Below are positions 33,817-41,240 of a stretch of DNA of 64,000 bases, piece after piece. The position numbers and the translations under genes were made by a program. The stretch's first letter is position 1. Each line of letters starts with the position of its first letter. The stretch covers positions 79,969-143,968 of the forward strand of contig JWTM01000553.1 in the NCBI GenBank assembly GCA_001749745.1, in the 5' to 3' direction. The notes below the pieces were generated by a model. It ran no database searches. It was not told where the DNA came from and saw only the letters and a list, made by a program, of their open reading frames with translations. This DNA comes from Candidatus Marispirochaeta associata. GTDB lineage: Bacteria; Spirochaetota; Spirochaetia; JC444; Marispirochaetaceae.

Positions 33817-33885
33817 CGCAGGTCAGGGCTCTATTCTCTGGTCCTCGCGGACCTGCGTCTTCTGGGTTATGAGCCACGACGGTAT
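33817..33885. repeat. Degenerate initiator-tRNA-derived repeat (left border of island)
   Basis: It contains a GGTCC-TCGC-GGACC hairpin followed by CTGCG and then GGGTTATGAGCC. The last 12 bases equal the anticodon arm of the intact tRNA-fMet at 36211-36283. The hairpin and flanks also match the decayed copy at 36064-36165. Too damaged to fold as a tRNA. Confidence 0.55.
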
Positions 33886-34012
33886 CTTTGCCATAAGTTT
33901 CTTATCTCTGTATAGAATAGGCCTTTATCTGTTGGCGCGCACGGGGAGCTGTTCCACACTGATCCAAGGATTTGGCGTCACTTTCCTGGTTACAGTTGGG
34001 AGATAGAACTTG

Positions 34013-34522
34013 CTATAGACGTTTCAATTTAGCTTCAAAATCACTCAGAATCCTGGTGGTAATATGTCTTGGATTAGATTTCTGTATATCCCTGGCTATT
34101 CTGGAGGCCTCCTTCTTGAGCATTCCTCCGGCCTTCGTGAGATCCAGAATCAGTTCCAATCCCCAGAGAATGGGTACGTCCGCATTCGTACATTGTCGTC
34201 TGAGGTTTGTATCGTTTGAGACGCAGATGAAGCTCTGTCGTTTAGCGGTGAGGAAGCAGATATTGTCCTGGAAGGATGTCTGCCCGTCCATCTCTTCCGC
34301 TGTGAATACATCTTCGATCTCTGGTTCAATAGGCAGGAGCCCCAGATCTTCCAACTCTTCTATGGAATCGATGGAATCCACTTCTTCGAGGATTGGGGTG
34401 GCAACGTAGATCGGACCGATGTGGGAAGAGATTAGCTTAAATAAATCTGGCTCTCCGTTCATGTAGTCAATCAGGACGCAAGCGTCCATGATCATGAATC
34501 GGGTCGGATTAGCTTTACTCAA
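34013..34522 (-). CDS. PIN-domain protein, putative toxin ribonuclease
   Basis: 169 residues from TTG 34522, which overlaps the XRE gene stop and has GGGAGG 7 nt upstream. PIN-fold signature: acidic residues in MIMDACVLIDYMN, TPILEEVDSI and CVSNDTNLRR, with NICFLTAKRQ between them. PIN domains of this type are Mg-dependent RNases, often toxins. The translational overlap with the XRE/ImmA-IrrE gene argues for a paired module. A longer GTG start at 34537 is less likely. Confidence 0.78.
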   Translation of the reverse strand: MSKANPTRFMIMDACVLIDYMNGEPDLFKLISSHIGPIYVATPILEEVDSIDSIEELEDLGLLPIEPEIEDVFTAEEMDGQTSFQDNICFLTAKRQSFICVSNDTNLRRQCTNADVPILWGLELILDLTKAGGMLKKEASRIARDIQKSNPRHITTRILSDFEAKLKRL

Positions 34523-35628
34523 GCAAAATCCTCCCACTCGGCTATCCGTTCCATCATTTGCTCGGAGGATAAGTTGAGGATCTCAGCCGCTCGGGAGATG
34601 GAAATCTTCTCCTCTTCTACAGCCTTCCTGACGAGACGACTCAACCGGTCTGCATAGAAATCGAAGGGCTTAAGTCCGAAAGGTTCCGATCCCTCCGGGA
34701 AGGGTTCCTCTTTAAATGAAAGCCTCTTGTTGTACTTAACTTCATAGAGCTTCTGAAATTGAAGCCATATCATGTCATCAACGATGCCCTTCTGCTTTAG
34801 GCGGTAGAGGACGGTCTTATAGCTTACTTTGAAGATGCTCTTGATCTTCATCACCCGTTCTACAAAGGGCATGCCAGCAGTTTCTTCCCACTCAGAGTCA
34901 AAGCCATGTTCGGGCATGAGGAAGTATCCGGCAAAGAGGTCTGCTTCCTTCTCCTGGGCTTTGTCCTCAGAGTGAGCCTTCCCATCGTAGTCCGACAGGT
35001 GCATCAGAAGATGGCCGAGTTCGTGTGCAGTACTGAAGATCTGGCGCTCGATGCTGATTCGTTCCCAGGTGTTGATGATAATTGCAGGTCCCTTTTCATC
35101 TTTGCCAATGGATAATCCATTAAAGGCGTCTGAGGAGTAGGGAAGGGCCAGGATCTTGATGCCACAACTTTCTAGCAAACCGCAAATATCATGAATGGGC
35201 TCATCGGGCTTCAGTCCAATCATACTTCTTGCTTCTTCGGCGTACTGGAGGGGAGCGAGCTTTCCTGAGGAACCGGCAAGTTTGTGTAGTTTATATTCTT
35301 CTTTATCCGACAGCAGCGCTTCAAGGAAGGCGAAGTCATTCAGCCATTTGGAGACCTGGGCCAGTATCTGCTCTCGCCTGTTCATCTTGCTTCTTGCTCG
35401 AAAGCGAACGGCGGAGAGTTCTCCTATGGGTTTAACAAGATCCTGGAGCCGACAATCCAGAGCTCTACTTATTGCCAGTAGAGTGTTGGTCCTTGGGAGA
35501 CCCTTCTTCCTTTCAATATTCTTGATTGCAGGGAGAGAGACTCCAGACAGCTCGGAGAGATCTTGCTGGGTAAGCTTCTTCTTGCTTCTGTAACGCTTAA
35601 TGTTGGATGAGAGGATATCAGTATTCAT
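34519..35628 (-). CDS. XRE-family regulator fused to ImmA/IrrE (M78) metallopeptidase
   Basis: 369 residues. An N-terminal helix-turn-helix (LTQQDLSELSGVSLPAIKNIERKKGLP) is followed by a zinc-protease domain with HELGHLLMHLSD (HExxH) near residue 200. The C-terminus is helical (ISISRAAEILNLSSEQM), possibly a second short HTH. Such fusions act as antitoxins or SOS-like derepressors that cleave repressors. It is the upstream partner of the PIN gene. A strong promoter with a palindrome over its -10 lies upstream, suggesting autoregulation. GAGGTGATG ribosome site. Confidence 0.87.
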   Translation of the reverse strand: MNTDILSSNIKRYRSKKKLTQQDLSELSGVSLPAIKNIERKKGLPRTNTLLAISRALDCRLQDLVKPIGELSAVRFRARSKMNRREQILAQVSKWLNDFAFLEALLSDKEEYKLHKLAGSSGKLAPLQYAEEARSMIGLKPDEPIHDICGLLESCGIKILALPYSSDAFNGLSIGKDEKGPAIIINTWERISIERQIFSTAHELGHLLMHLSDYDGKAHSEDKAQEKEADLFAGYFLMPEHGFDSEWEETAGMPFVERVMKIKSIFKVSYKTVLYRLKQKGIVDDMIWLQFQKLYEVKYNKRLSFKEEPFPEGSEPFGLKPFDFYADRLSRLVRKAVEEEKISISRAAEILNLSSEQMMERIAEWEDFA

Positions 35629-35643
35629 ATCATCACCTCGTAG

Positions 35644-35676
35644 TTAAAGTATACCTTTAAACAGGAATAATATCAA
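35644..35676 (-). promoter_or_regulatory. Promoter and palindromic operator of the XRE/PIN pair
   Basis: Minus strand TTGATA (35671-35676), 17-bp spacer, TATACT (35648-35653). The inverted repeat TTAAAG-TATAC-CTTTAA (35644-35660) covers the -10, the expected place for autorepression by the HTH protein. Confidence 0.65.
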
Positions 35677-35819
35677 TAGTATATTTAATTTGCGTCGCTA
35701 CTTCCTTTGAAGTTAGAGGGATGCAATGTACAGTAAAGGATCGATTTACCATCAGTGATGCTCCTCAAGTCCCATCTCTGATGGCCGTGCCTGCGGTCCT
35801 CGACCTGTCCCTGTTCAGA

Positions 35820-35857
35820 TAAAAAAAGCGGTCACATCCAGATGGATGCAACCGCTT
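35820..35857 (-). terminator. Terminator-like hairpin with A/T tail (unit 1 of the tRNA-derived array)
   Basis: Minus strand AAGCGGT / ACCGCTT stem enclosing a nested CATCC / GGATG hairpin, followed by eight T. Positioned relative to the next decayed tRNA unit as the real terminator is to tRNA-fMet. Confidence 0.6.
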
Positions 35858-35867
35858 ATTCTATCAT

Positions 35868-36018
35868 GGGCAGGACTCTAAGGCTTCGGGGCTTCACCCC
35901 TGCGCCTCCCCGCGTTTCGGCGTGGCCGAAACGCTCGGCCCCTGCGTTTTGCTTCGCAAAGCCTCGGGCTTGGGGATTGCGAGGCAATCCCCTGTGCAAG
36001 GTTCTCGTCCTCCTCTCT
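35868..36018. repeat. Decayed tRNA-derived unit 1, hairpin-rich
   Basis: Starts with GGGCAGGACTCTA, the complement of the 3' end of tRNA-fMet, and ends with GGTTCTCGTCCTCC, a degenerate T-arm in the other orientation. Between them are perfect hairpins GTTTCGG-CGTGG-CCGAAAC and GGGGATTGC-GAG-GCAATCCCC. It does not fold as a tRNA and has no credible coding frame. Confidence 0.55.
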
Positions 36019-36024
36019 ACAATT

Positions 36025-36062
36025 AAAAAGCACCAAAGCCCTAACGGACTTCGGTGCTTTTT
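36025..36062 (-). terminator. Duplicate copy of the tRNA-fMet terminator
   Basis: AAAAAGCACC / GGTGCTTTTT stem with the same inner sequence as the terminator at 36170-36209. It follows a decayed tRNA copy instead of a real one. Confidence 0.75.
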
Positions 36063-36063
36063 A

Positions 36064-36165
36064 TAGCAGGGGCAGGACTCTATGCTCCGGTCCTTGCGGA
36101 CCTGCGCACAACGCGATATCGGCTTCGCCGAATCGCTTGCCCAAGGGTTCGAGTCCTCCACTCTA
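36064..36165. repeat. Decayed tRNA-derived unit 2, hairpin-rich
   Basis: Begins as the complement of the tRNA-fMet 3' end, then carries hairpins GGTCC-TTGC-GGACC and TCGGC-TTC-GCCGA, and ends GGGTTCGAGTCCTCC, a T-arm on the plus strand. The tRNA body has been replaced by hairpins. Confidence 0.55.
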
Positions 36166-36169
36166 CAAC

Positions 36170-36209
36170 AAAAAAGCACCAAAGCCCTAACGGACTTCGG
36201 TGCTTTTTT
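36170..36209 (-). terminator. tRNA-fMet terminator
   Basis: Minus strand AAAAAAGCACC...GGTGCTTTTTT hairpin directly after the tRNA 3' end. Confidence 0.85.
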
Positions 36210-36210
36210 A

Positions 36211-36283
36211 TAGCAGGGGCAGGACTCGAACCTGCGACCTCCGGGTTATGAGCCCGACGAGCTGCCAACTGCTCTACCCTGCG
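36211..36283 (-). tRNA. Initiator tRNA-fMet (anticodon CAT)
   Basis: 73-nt cloverleaf on the minus strand. Initiator hallmarks are a non-pairing 1-72 position (C opposite T) and three consecutive G-C pairs in the anticodon stem (CGGGCTCATAACCCG). T arm GCAGG-TTCGAGT-CCTGC; discriminator A; CCA not encoded. Strong promoter upstream, terminator downstream. Confidence 0.93.
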
Positions 36284-36294
36284 ACGATGTGTGC

Positions 36295-36323
36295 AATTTA
36301 TTAACAATACGTTAAAATGTCAA
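36295..36323 (-). promoter_or_regulatory. tRNA-fMet promoter
   Basis: Minus strand TTGACA (36318-36323), 17-bp spacer, TAAATT (36295-36300), ending 11 bp before the tRNA. Confidence 0.75.
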
Positions 36324-36361
36324 TACCCTCAGAGACTCTAATACTGGTCTAAACCGGGGCT

Positions 36362-36856
36362 ATGTGGCAAACTGACACTATGGCAGTCACTCTGGTAACA
36401 GGCAATATCGATGCGGGGAAGACGGCCTGGATGCGTAAGCGGGCCGGGCTACCGGGTCGGGTAGCTGTGCTCTCTATTAAACATTTCGATTCGGATAATG
36501 TCTTTGCTGGATATGATTTACTGCTATTGCCGGCTGAACAGCGGCTTTCTTTAGCCAGGCTTGCGGTGAGGCAATCGGCAGAGAAATCCGAAAACGGGTG
36601 GTTTGGTTTCCGACGCTTCCGGTTCAATCAAACGGCCTTTAACGCCGCATTGCAGATGATCTCGGGCGTAGCGGGAGCAAGTGAGTATCTTGTCGACGAA
36701 GTCGGTCCGATGGAGCTCGGCGGCGGAGGATTTGCCCCGGTAGTTGAACTGCTTTTAAAGGAGCGGGTCGACTTGGTGCTGTCGGTCCGGCCGACTCTTC
36801 TCTCGGAGATTCCCGCTCATTTTGGTTTTGAACCGGCCGAGATTATCAGGCTCTAA
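36362..36856 (+). CDS. P-loop nucleoside-triphosphatase (THEP1/MobB-like)
   Basis: 164 residues with Walker A VTGNIDAGKTAWMRK near residue 12-20 and a Walker B-like EYLVDEVGPMELGGGGF near 108, the pattern of THEP1-type NTPases and of small GTPases such as MobB. The position, tail-to-tail (4-bp overlap) with the MocA-like gene and near Mo/Se accessory genes, hints at a role in cofactor metabolism, but this is inference. The start may be ATG 36380. Confidence 0.75.
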   Translation: MWQTDTMAVTLVTGNIDAGKTAWMRKRAGLPGRVAVLSIKHFDSDNVFAGYDLLLLPAEQRLSLARLAVRQSAEKSENGWFGFRRFRFNQTAFNAALQMISGVAGASEYLVDEVGPMELGGGGFAPVVELLLKERVDLVLSVRPTLLSEIPAHFGFEPAEIIRL

Positions 36857-37446
36857 AGATCCGTATAGAGTTTACGCAACTTTTCTAACGCAGCGGGTGT
36901 ATCGGCGTCTAAGTAGATGCCGGGATCGTCGACCTCCACGGCCAGGGGAGAGAGGGGACGAATGACCTGCATCGCCCGCTCTCCCGGCGTTGCCTGCAGG
37001 ATGAGCTCGATCGCATCGGGACCGACCAGCACCGGGTGTCCGCGGCGCCCGTGGCAGACTGGGTAGACGGCGGCGGATTCTCTTCCTTGTCCTGCGATGC
37101 GGCGATAGGTTTCGGGCTTAACCAGGGGCAAATCGGCGAGCATGATGAAGGCGCTCTCGCGATACCGCGCTTTCAGTCCCTGCTGCAAGGATCCGAGTTG
37201 ACCCTCGGCATAGCGAGGATTATGTATAAGCTCCACTCTTTCCGCGGGAGTGATGATCTCTGATAGAGAGACCGCCCCTTCGACGACGATTACTCGCGCA
37301 CAACAGGCGAGGGCGGTTTCGAGCGCCTGCAGGATAAGGGCTCTCCCGCCGAATGGGAGCAGCTGTTTGGGGGTACCCATGCGCGAGGAGGTCCCTGCGG
37401 CCAGGAGGATGCAGTCGTGAGGGAGGAGATCATCCGATTGCGCCAT
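36853..37446 (-). CDS. mocA: MocA/YgfJ-type molybdenum cofactor nucleotidyltransferase
   Basis: 197 residues with the nucleotidyltransferase start CILLAAGTSSRMGTPKQLLPFGG and later motifs MLADLPLVKPETYRRI and HGRRGHPVLVG. In E. coli MocA transfers CMP to molybdopterin for xanthine-dehydrogenase-type enzymes, and YgfJ-like proteins co-occur with the selenium-dependent hydroxylase set. Start ATG 37446. Divergent from the importer operon, whose product probably supplies the metal. Confidence 0.85.
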   Translation of the reverse strand: MAQSDDLLPHDCILLAAGTSSRMGTPKQLLPFGGRALILQALETALACCARVIVVEGAVSLSEIITPAERVELIHNPRYAEGQLGSLQQGLKARYRESAFIMLADLPLVKPETYRRIAGQGRESAAVYPVCHGRRGHPVLVGPDAIELILQATPGERAMQVIRPLSPLAVEVDDPGIYLDADTPAALEKLRKLYTDL

Positions 37447-37499
37447 GGCTCATTCTACCTTTATCGGCATGAAACGGCAATTGAAGCTGGCTACTTCGA

Positions 37500-37529
37500 T
37501 TGACCCGAATGCTCACATTTTCCTAATAT
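37500..37529 (+). promoter_or_regulatory. Promoter of the metal importer/yqeC/yqeB operon
   Basis: TTGACC (37500-37505), 18-bp spacer, TAATAT (37524-37529), 31 bp before the first ATG. I see no recognisable ModE box. Confidence 0.6.
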
Positions 37530-37559
37530 AGGAACTCGTCACACCGTTAAGGAGAAGTT

Positions 37560-38645
37560 ATGGGACCCAAGCGATTGAAATATATTCTTGTTTATTCACT
37601 GCTCTTTTTTCTCTGTAGCTGGAACATCCTTGCCGAAGGGGTGCAGGAAGAGTCCGAAGCGATGATCCGTATTGAAGACTCCCTGGGGCGATCGGTTGTC
37701 TTCACCTCCCCGCCCGAGCGGATCGTTATGGCCGGCCGGGCGGTGATTATGTTGGCCGATGCGCTCTACCTCTTTCCCGGGGTGGAGGAGCGGGTGGTAG
37801 CCGTCGGGCAGACCAATCAGGGACGGGGGGATTTCTTCCCGGTTCTCGATCCTGGTGCCCAAGCGAAGGTGAGGCTCGGCCGTAGTGCGGGACCGGAGGA
37901 GATTCTGGCCCAGAATCCCGATCTAATCCTGTTAAAATCCTATATGCGCGATTCCATCGGTATGCCGCTGGAGACCGCCGGGGCATCCGTCGTCTACCTG
38001 GACCTGGAAACGCCGGAACAGTTCAACCGGGATATACGTATCCTGGGAGAGCTGCTGAAACAGGAGGCCCGGGCCGAGGAGCTGATCGAGCTCTTTGGTG
38101 ATCGCCAGGCAAGCATCGAAAATTCGGTAGCCGGCCGGGAACGGAAGGAGACCCTGCTCCTCTCTTATTCTGCCAACAGCGAGGGGTATAGCTTTAGCAT
38201 TCCGCCTCGGGGATGGATTCAGTCGACCCAGGTTGAGTTGGCCGGGGGGGAGCCGGTATGGCTGGGCGGCACTTTAAGTCCCGGTTGGAATCGGGTCGAG
38301 TTTGAACAGATTGCCGCGTGGGATCCGGAGGCCATTGTCGTGCTCTCCTATCGTCAGGAGGCGAGCGACGCTATCGAGTTGATCCGCGGCGAGCCCTTAT
38401 GGCGGGAGCTACGGGCGGTCAAGAAGGGTGAGCTCTACGCCATGCCCGGGGACTTCTACAGCTGGGGGCAGCCGGATCCTCGCTGGATACTCGGGGCCGA
38501 ATGGATCGCCCACGCCCTCCACCCGGAGGCCTTCGACTCGCCCTTCGAGGAGCGGATCTCCGCCTTTTTTGAGGATTTTTACGCTATCGACCGGGAACGC
38601 TTCGAGAGATTAATTGAACCGCGTCTTACGGGAGATCTTTTTTGA
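37560..38645 (+). CDS. Periplasmic binding protein of a FecCD-type ABC importer, probable molybdate/tungstate (MolA-like)
   Basis: 361 residues; signal peptide to about residue 25 (WNILAEG), then a TroA/BtuF-like two-lobe fold: DSLGRSVVFTSPPERIVMAG, PEEILAQNPDLILLKS, and a C-lobe with GWNRVEFEQIAAWDPEAIVVLSY and MPGDFYSWGQPDPRWILGAEWIA. The FYSW-x-QPD-x-RWILG stretch resembles MolA-like proteins more than haem or B12 receptors. The coupling to yqeC/yqeB/mop supports an oxyanion such as molybdate. Iron-siderophore or cobalamin uptake remains possible. Confidence 0.78.
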   Translation: MGPKRLKYILVYSLLFFLCSWNILAEGVQEESEAMIRIEDSLGRSVVFTSPPERIVMAGRAVIMLADALYLFPGVEERVVAVGQTNQGRGDFFPVLDPGAQAKVRLGRSAGPEEILAQNPDLILLKSYMRDSIGMPLETAGASVVYLDLETPEQFNRDIRILGELLKQEARAEELIELFGDRQASIENSVAGRERKETLLLSYSANSEGYSFSIPPRGWIQSTQVELAGGEPVWLGGTLSPGWNRVEFEQIAAWDPEAIVVLSYRQEASDAIELIRGEPLWRELRAVKKGELYAMPGDFYSWGQPDPRWILGAEWIAHALHPEAFDSPFEERISAFFEDFYAIDRERFERLIEPRLTGDLF

Positions 38646-39634
38646 TCGACTCCCGGCGGCTGCCCTTTCCGGTACTGGGGCTTATCACGCTGCTGTTGAT
38701 AGGTCTGTCCCTGCTCGCAGGCCGCTACCCCAGTCCGGGTCTGGTTTCACTCGGGGAGATCCGGGCTAACCCGCTGGCCTGGGGGATACTTCTTAACCTG
38801 CGGCTGCCGCGGGTGCTGGCGGCCCTGCTCTTAGGGGCGGCCCTGGCTGCTTCGGGGCTTACCTTCCAGATGCTCTTCAGAAACCCCTTAGTCGAGCCGG
38901 GATTCCTGGGCGTAAGTCAGGGAGCCGCCTTCGGTTCCGCCGCGGCGATTCTCCTGCTCCCCAAGTTGATTGGTTCGATACAGATCTCGGCGGTGATCTT
39001 CGCCTTAGCCGGACTCTTTCTCTCCTACGGCGTCGCCCGCAGGCTCCGTTTCGGCGGTTGGGTAATCCGGATGGTGATCTCCGGTCTCGCAGTCTCCGCC
39101 CTCTTCTCGGCCGGGATCGGCGTCCTCAAGTATATGGCCGATCCTCTGAGTCAACTACAGGAGATGACCTTCTGGATGCTGGGAGGATTGAGCGGCGTGA
39201 CCTGGCGACGGGTGCTGCTGATGTTGCCGCTGGTGCTTCCGAGTCTGCTGATTCTATACCTCTACCGCTGGCGGCTGAATGTCCTCAGCCTGGATGATCT
39301 GACCGCCCACTCCCTTGGAAGCAGGCCCGCCGGTGAACGCATGCTGCTCTTAATCGCCGCCTCCGCCGCAACCGCAGGGGTAACCGCCCTGGCGGGAATC
39401 GTCTCCTGGGTCGGTCTCTTGGTTCCCCATATCGCCCGTCGACTTTTCGGGGCCGACGGGAGTGGTTCGCTGCCTGCCTCGCTGCTCTTGGGCGCCTCGA
39501 TGGTGCTCCTCTGCGATACCGTCTCCCGGACCTTCCTGGTCTACGAGATCCCTCTGGGGATTCTGACCTCGTTTTTGGGCGCATCCCTCTTTCTAATGCT
39601 TCTCTCATCGGGACAGGTGAGGTTCAGGCGATGA
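38642..39634 (+). CDS. FecCD/BtuC-type ABC transporter permease
   Basis: 330 residues, TTG start, 4-bp overlap with the binding protein. Multi-span permease with RLPRVLAALLLGAALAASGLTFQMLFRNPLVEPGFLGVSQGAAFG (near residue 50-95), SWVGLLVPHIARRLFG (near 260) and a hydrophobic C-terminus: the BtuC/FecC signatures. It forms the channel for the MolA-like receptor. Confidence 0.88.
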   Translation: MIDSRRLPFPVLGLITLLLIGLSLLAGRYPSPGLVSLGEIRANPLAWGILLNLRLPRVLAALLLGAALAASGLTFQMLFRNPLVEPGFLGVSQGAAFGSAAAILLLPKLIGSIQISAVIFALAGLFLSYGVARRLRFGGWVIRMVISGLAVSALFSAGIGVLKYMADPLSQLQEMTFWMLGGLSGVTWRRVLLMLPLVLPSLLILYLYRWRLNVLSLDDLTAHSLGSRPAGERMLLLIAASAATAGVTALAGIVSWVGLLVPHIARRLFGADGSGSLPASLLLGASMVLLCDTVSRTFLVYEIPLGILTSFLGASLFLMLLSSGQVRFRR

Positions 39635-40404
39635 AGGCGGTAGGGATTCAGAACCTGCATTACGCCTATCCCGGACGGGATTCCCTCTTCACCGGTCTCG
39701 CGTTAGAGATCGAGGCGGGGCAAATCAGCGTTCTCCTCGGCCCGAACGGTTCGGGGAAGAGTACGCTCCTGGCTTTAATCCTGGGATATCTCTTTCCCGA
39801 GGCAGGGGAGATCGAGGTCTTCGAGAAAGCTCTCCCCGCCTATCACCGGACCGAATTGGGGCGAACGGCGGGCTTCGTTAGTCAGGCGGCGACGCTTCCC
39901 TTCAACTACCCGGTTCTCGAGTACATCCTGCTGGGACGGACCTCTCGCATCCCCTATTGGGGCGGTCCCTCGAAGGAGGATATCGCCGCGGCGGAGCGGG
40001 CGGCCGGAGCGGCCGGAATCGAGGAGCTCTTGCCTCGCAATGTGCAGGAGCTCTCGGCCGGCGAGCTTCAGCTGGTCTCCATCGCCCGGGCGTTGGCCCA
40101 GGAGCCGCGTATCCTCCTCATGGACGAACCGACCAGCCATCTTGATCCGGCCCATGCCTTGGATGTGTTCCGGCTGATTAAACGACTCTCATCCCAAGGA
40201 TTGACCGTGCTCCTTACTACCCATGATCCCCTGCATGCCCGGCAGGTGGCCGATCAGGCGGTGTTGCTCCGAAACGGCAGCGCTCTCTACGCCGGTCCGG
40301 CCGTAGAGGGGCTGTCGGCGGAAAACCTGGGGCGTCTGTACGGCGTCGAGTTTCACGAGGCCCGCTTGGGCGAGGCGAGAATCCCTTTTGTCGGTCTCGA
40401 GTAG
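39631..40404 (+). CDS. ABC transporter ATPase (FepC/MolC type)
   Basis: 257 residues. Walker A LGPNGSGKSTLLALILGYL, Q-loop FVSQAATLPFNYPVLEYILLG, signature ELSAGELQLVSIARALAQ, Walker B ILLMDEPTSHLD, switch LTTHDP. FepC-type ATPase partner of the permease. Start overlaps the permease stop by 4 bp; its own end overlaps yqeC by 17 bp. Confidence 0.9.
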   Translation: MKAVGIQNLHYAYPGRDSLFTGLALEIEAGQISVLLGPNGSGKSTLLALILGYLFPEAGEIEVFEKALPAYHRTELGRTAGFVSQAATLPFNYPVLEYILLGRTSRIPYWGGPSKEDIAAAERAAGAAGIEELLPRNVQELSAGELQLVSIARALAQEPRILLMDEPTSHLDPAHALDVFRLIKRLSSQGLTVLLTTHDPLHARQVADQAVLLRNGSALYAGPAVEGLSAENLGRLYGVEFHEARLGEARIPFVGLE

Positions 40405-41215
40405 GTTTCGAACCGCCGGATTTCTCGAAGCATTTCGGCTTGGAGGAGCGGGAGTCTCCGCGCTCGTCGGCGCGGGCGGGAAGAGCACCTTCCTGAAGCG
40501 ATTTGCCGCCGAGCTTCGAAAGGGCGGAGACTCAGGCCTGATCAGCGTCACGACCAAGCTGAAGCTCAGCCAACAGGAGCTGGGGGATAGCTTGATCCAA
40601 TTGGATTGGGATGATTCGCTGCCGGATTTTGCGGACTACCGTCGGCAGGTACCGCTGCTGATACGACGTCCCCTTCCGGAACGGAATAAACTCGACGGAG
40701 TGGCTCCTGAGCTCATCTGCCGGATTCACTCGCAGAATCCGATGCTGCCGATTCTCGTCGAGGCCGACGGAGCGGCCGAAGCTTTACTCAAAGCGCCGGG
40801 CGAGCATGAACCGCAGATTCCCGGCTGCGCGAGAACCGTCATAGCCCTAAGCGCCTTCCCGGTACTCGGTCGCAGGTTGGATCAGTCCATGGTCCACCGC
40901 TGGGAGGAGTTCATAAAACTCTGCGGCGGGGACGGTGAGGACACAGGGGTGATATTTTCCCCGGAGACCGCTGCCCGGCTTCTGGCCGATCCGGCGGGAA
41001 GCTTCAAGGGGGTACCTAGGGCGGCGAAACGAATCTGGTTTATCAATCAGGCGGATACTGAGGAAGAGCGAAGGGAAGCGGTCGCCTTTGTTGATGCGCT
41101 TCGAGCGTCGCCCGTATCCTCCTCGAAGCGTCCAGTTTGTGATACGATAGTCGTCGGCTCTCTGGAACGCGATGAGTTTATCTATATAGATCATCCACAG
41201 AGTCGGGAACAGTAG
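40388..41215 (+). CDS. yqeC: Selenium-dependent hydroxylase accessory protein YqeC
   Basis: 275 residues, TTG start. YqeC family: P-loop VSALVGAGGKSTFLKRFA near residue 25-35, then VEADGAAEALLKAPGEHEPQIP near 127, the family-defining stretch, and a late FINQADTEEE. YqeC is found with YqeB in organisms that make selenium-dependent molybdenum hydroxylases and is thought to act in inserting labile selenium; the chemistry is not established. Translational overlap with the importer ATPase ties metal uptake to cofactor maturation. Confidence 0.88.
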   Translation: MSVSSRFRTAGFLEAFRLGGAGVSALVGAGGKSTFLKRFAAELRKGGDSGLISVTTKLKLSQQELGDSLIQLDWDDSLPDFADYRRQVPLLIRRPLPERNKLDGVAPELICRIHSQNPMLPILVEADGAAEALLKAPGEHEPQIPGCARTVIALSAFPVLGRRLDQSMVHRWEEFIKLCGGDGEDTGVIFSPETAARLLADPAGSFKGVPRAAKRIWFINQADTEEERREAVAFVDALRASPVSSSKRPVCDTIVVGSLERDEFIYIDHPQSREQ

Positions 41216-41240
41216 ATTTAGCCCTCCTGAGGAGCGAGGA

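Larger units (their letters stand above)
36025..36230. repeat. Near-identical 56-bp direct repeat: terminator plus tRNA 3' end
   Basis: Bases 36025-36080 and 36170-36230 are the same apart from a few indels. Each contains the terminator hairpin and the sequence AGCAGGGGCAGGACTC (complement of the tRNA-fMet 3' end). The right copy belongs to the intact tRNA. Confidence 0.85.

Noticed and set aside
35868..36165. Integron attC sites
   Set aside because: The hairpin-rich units looked similar, but the RYYYAAC/GTTRRRY core pair is not present and no integrase is near.
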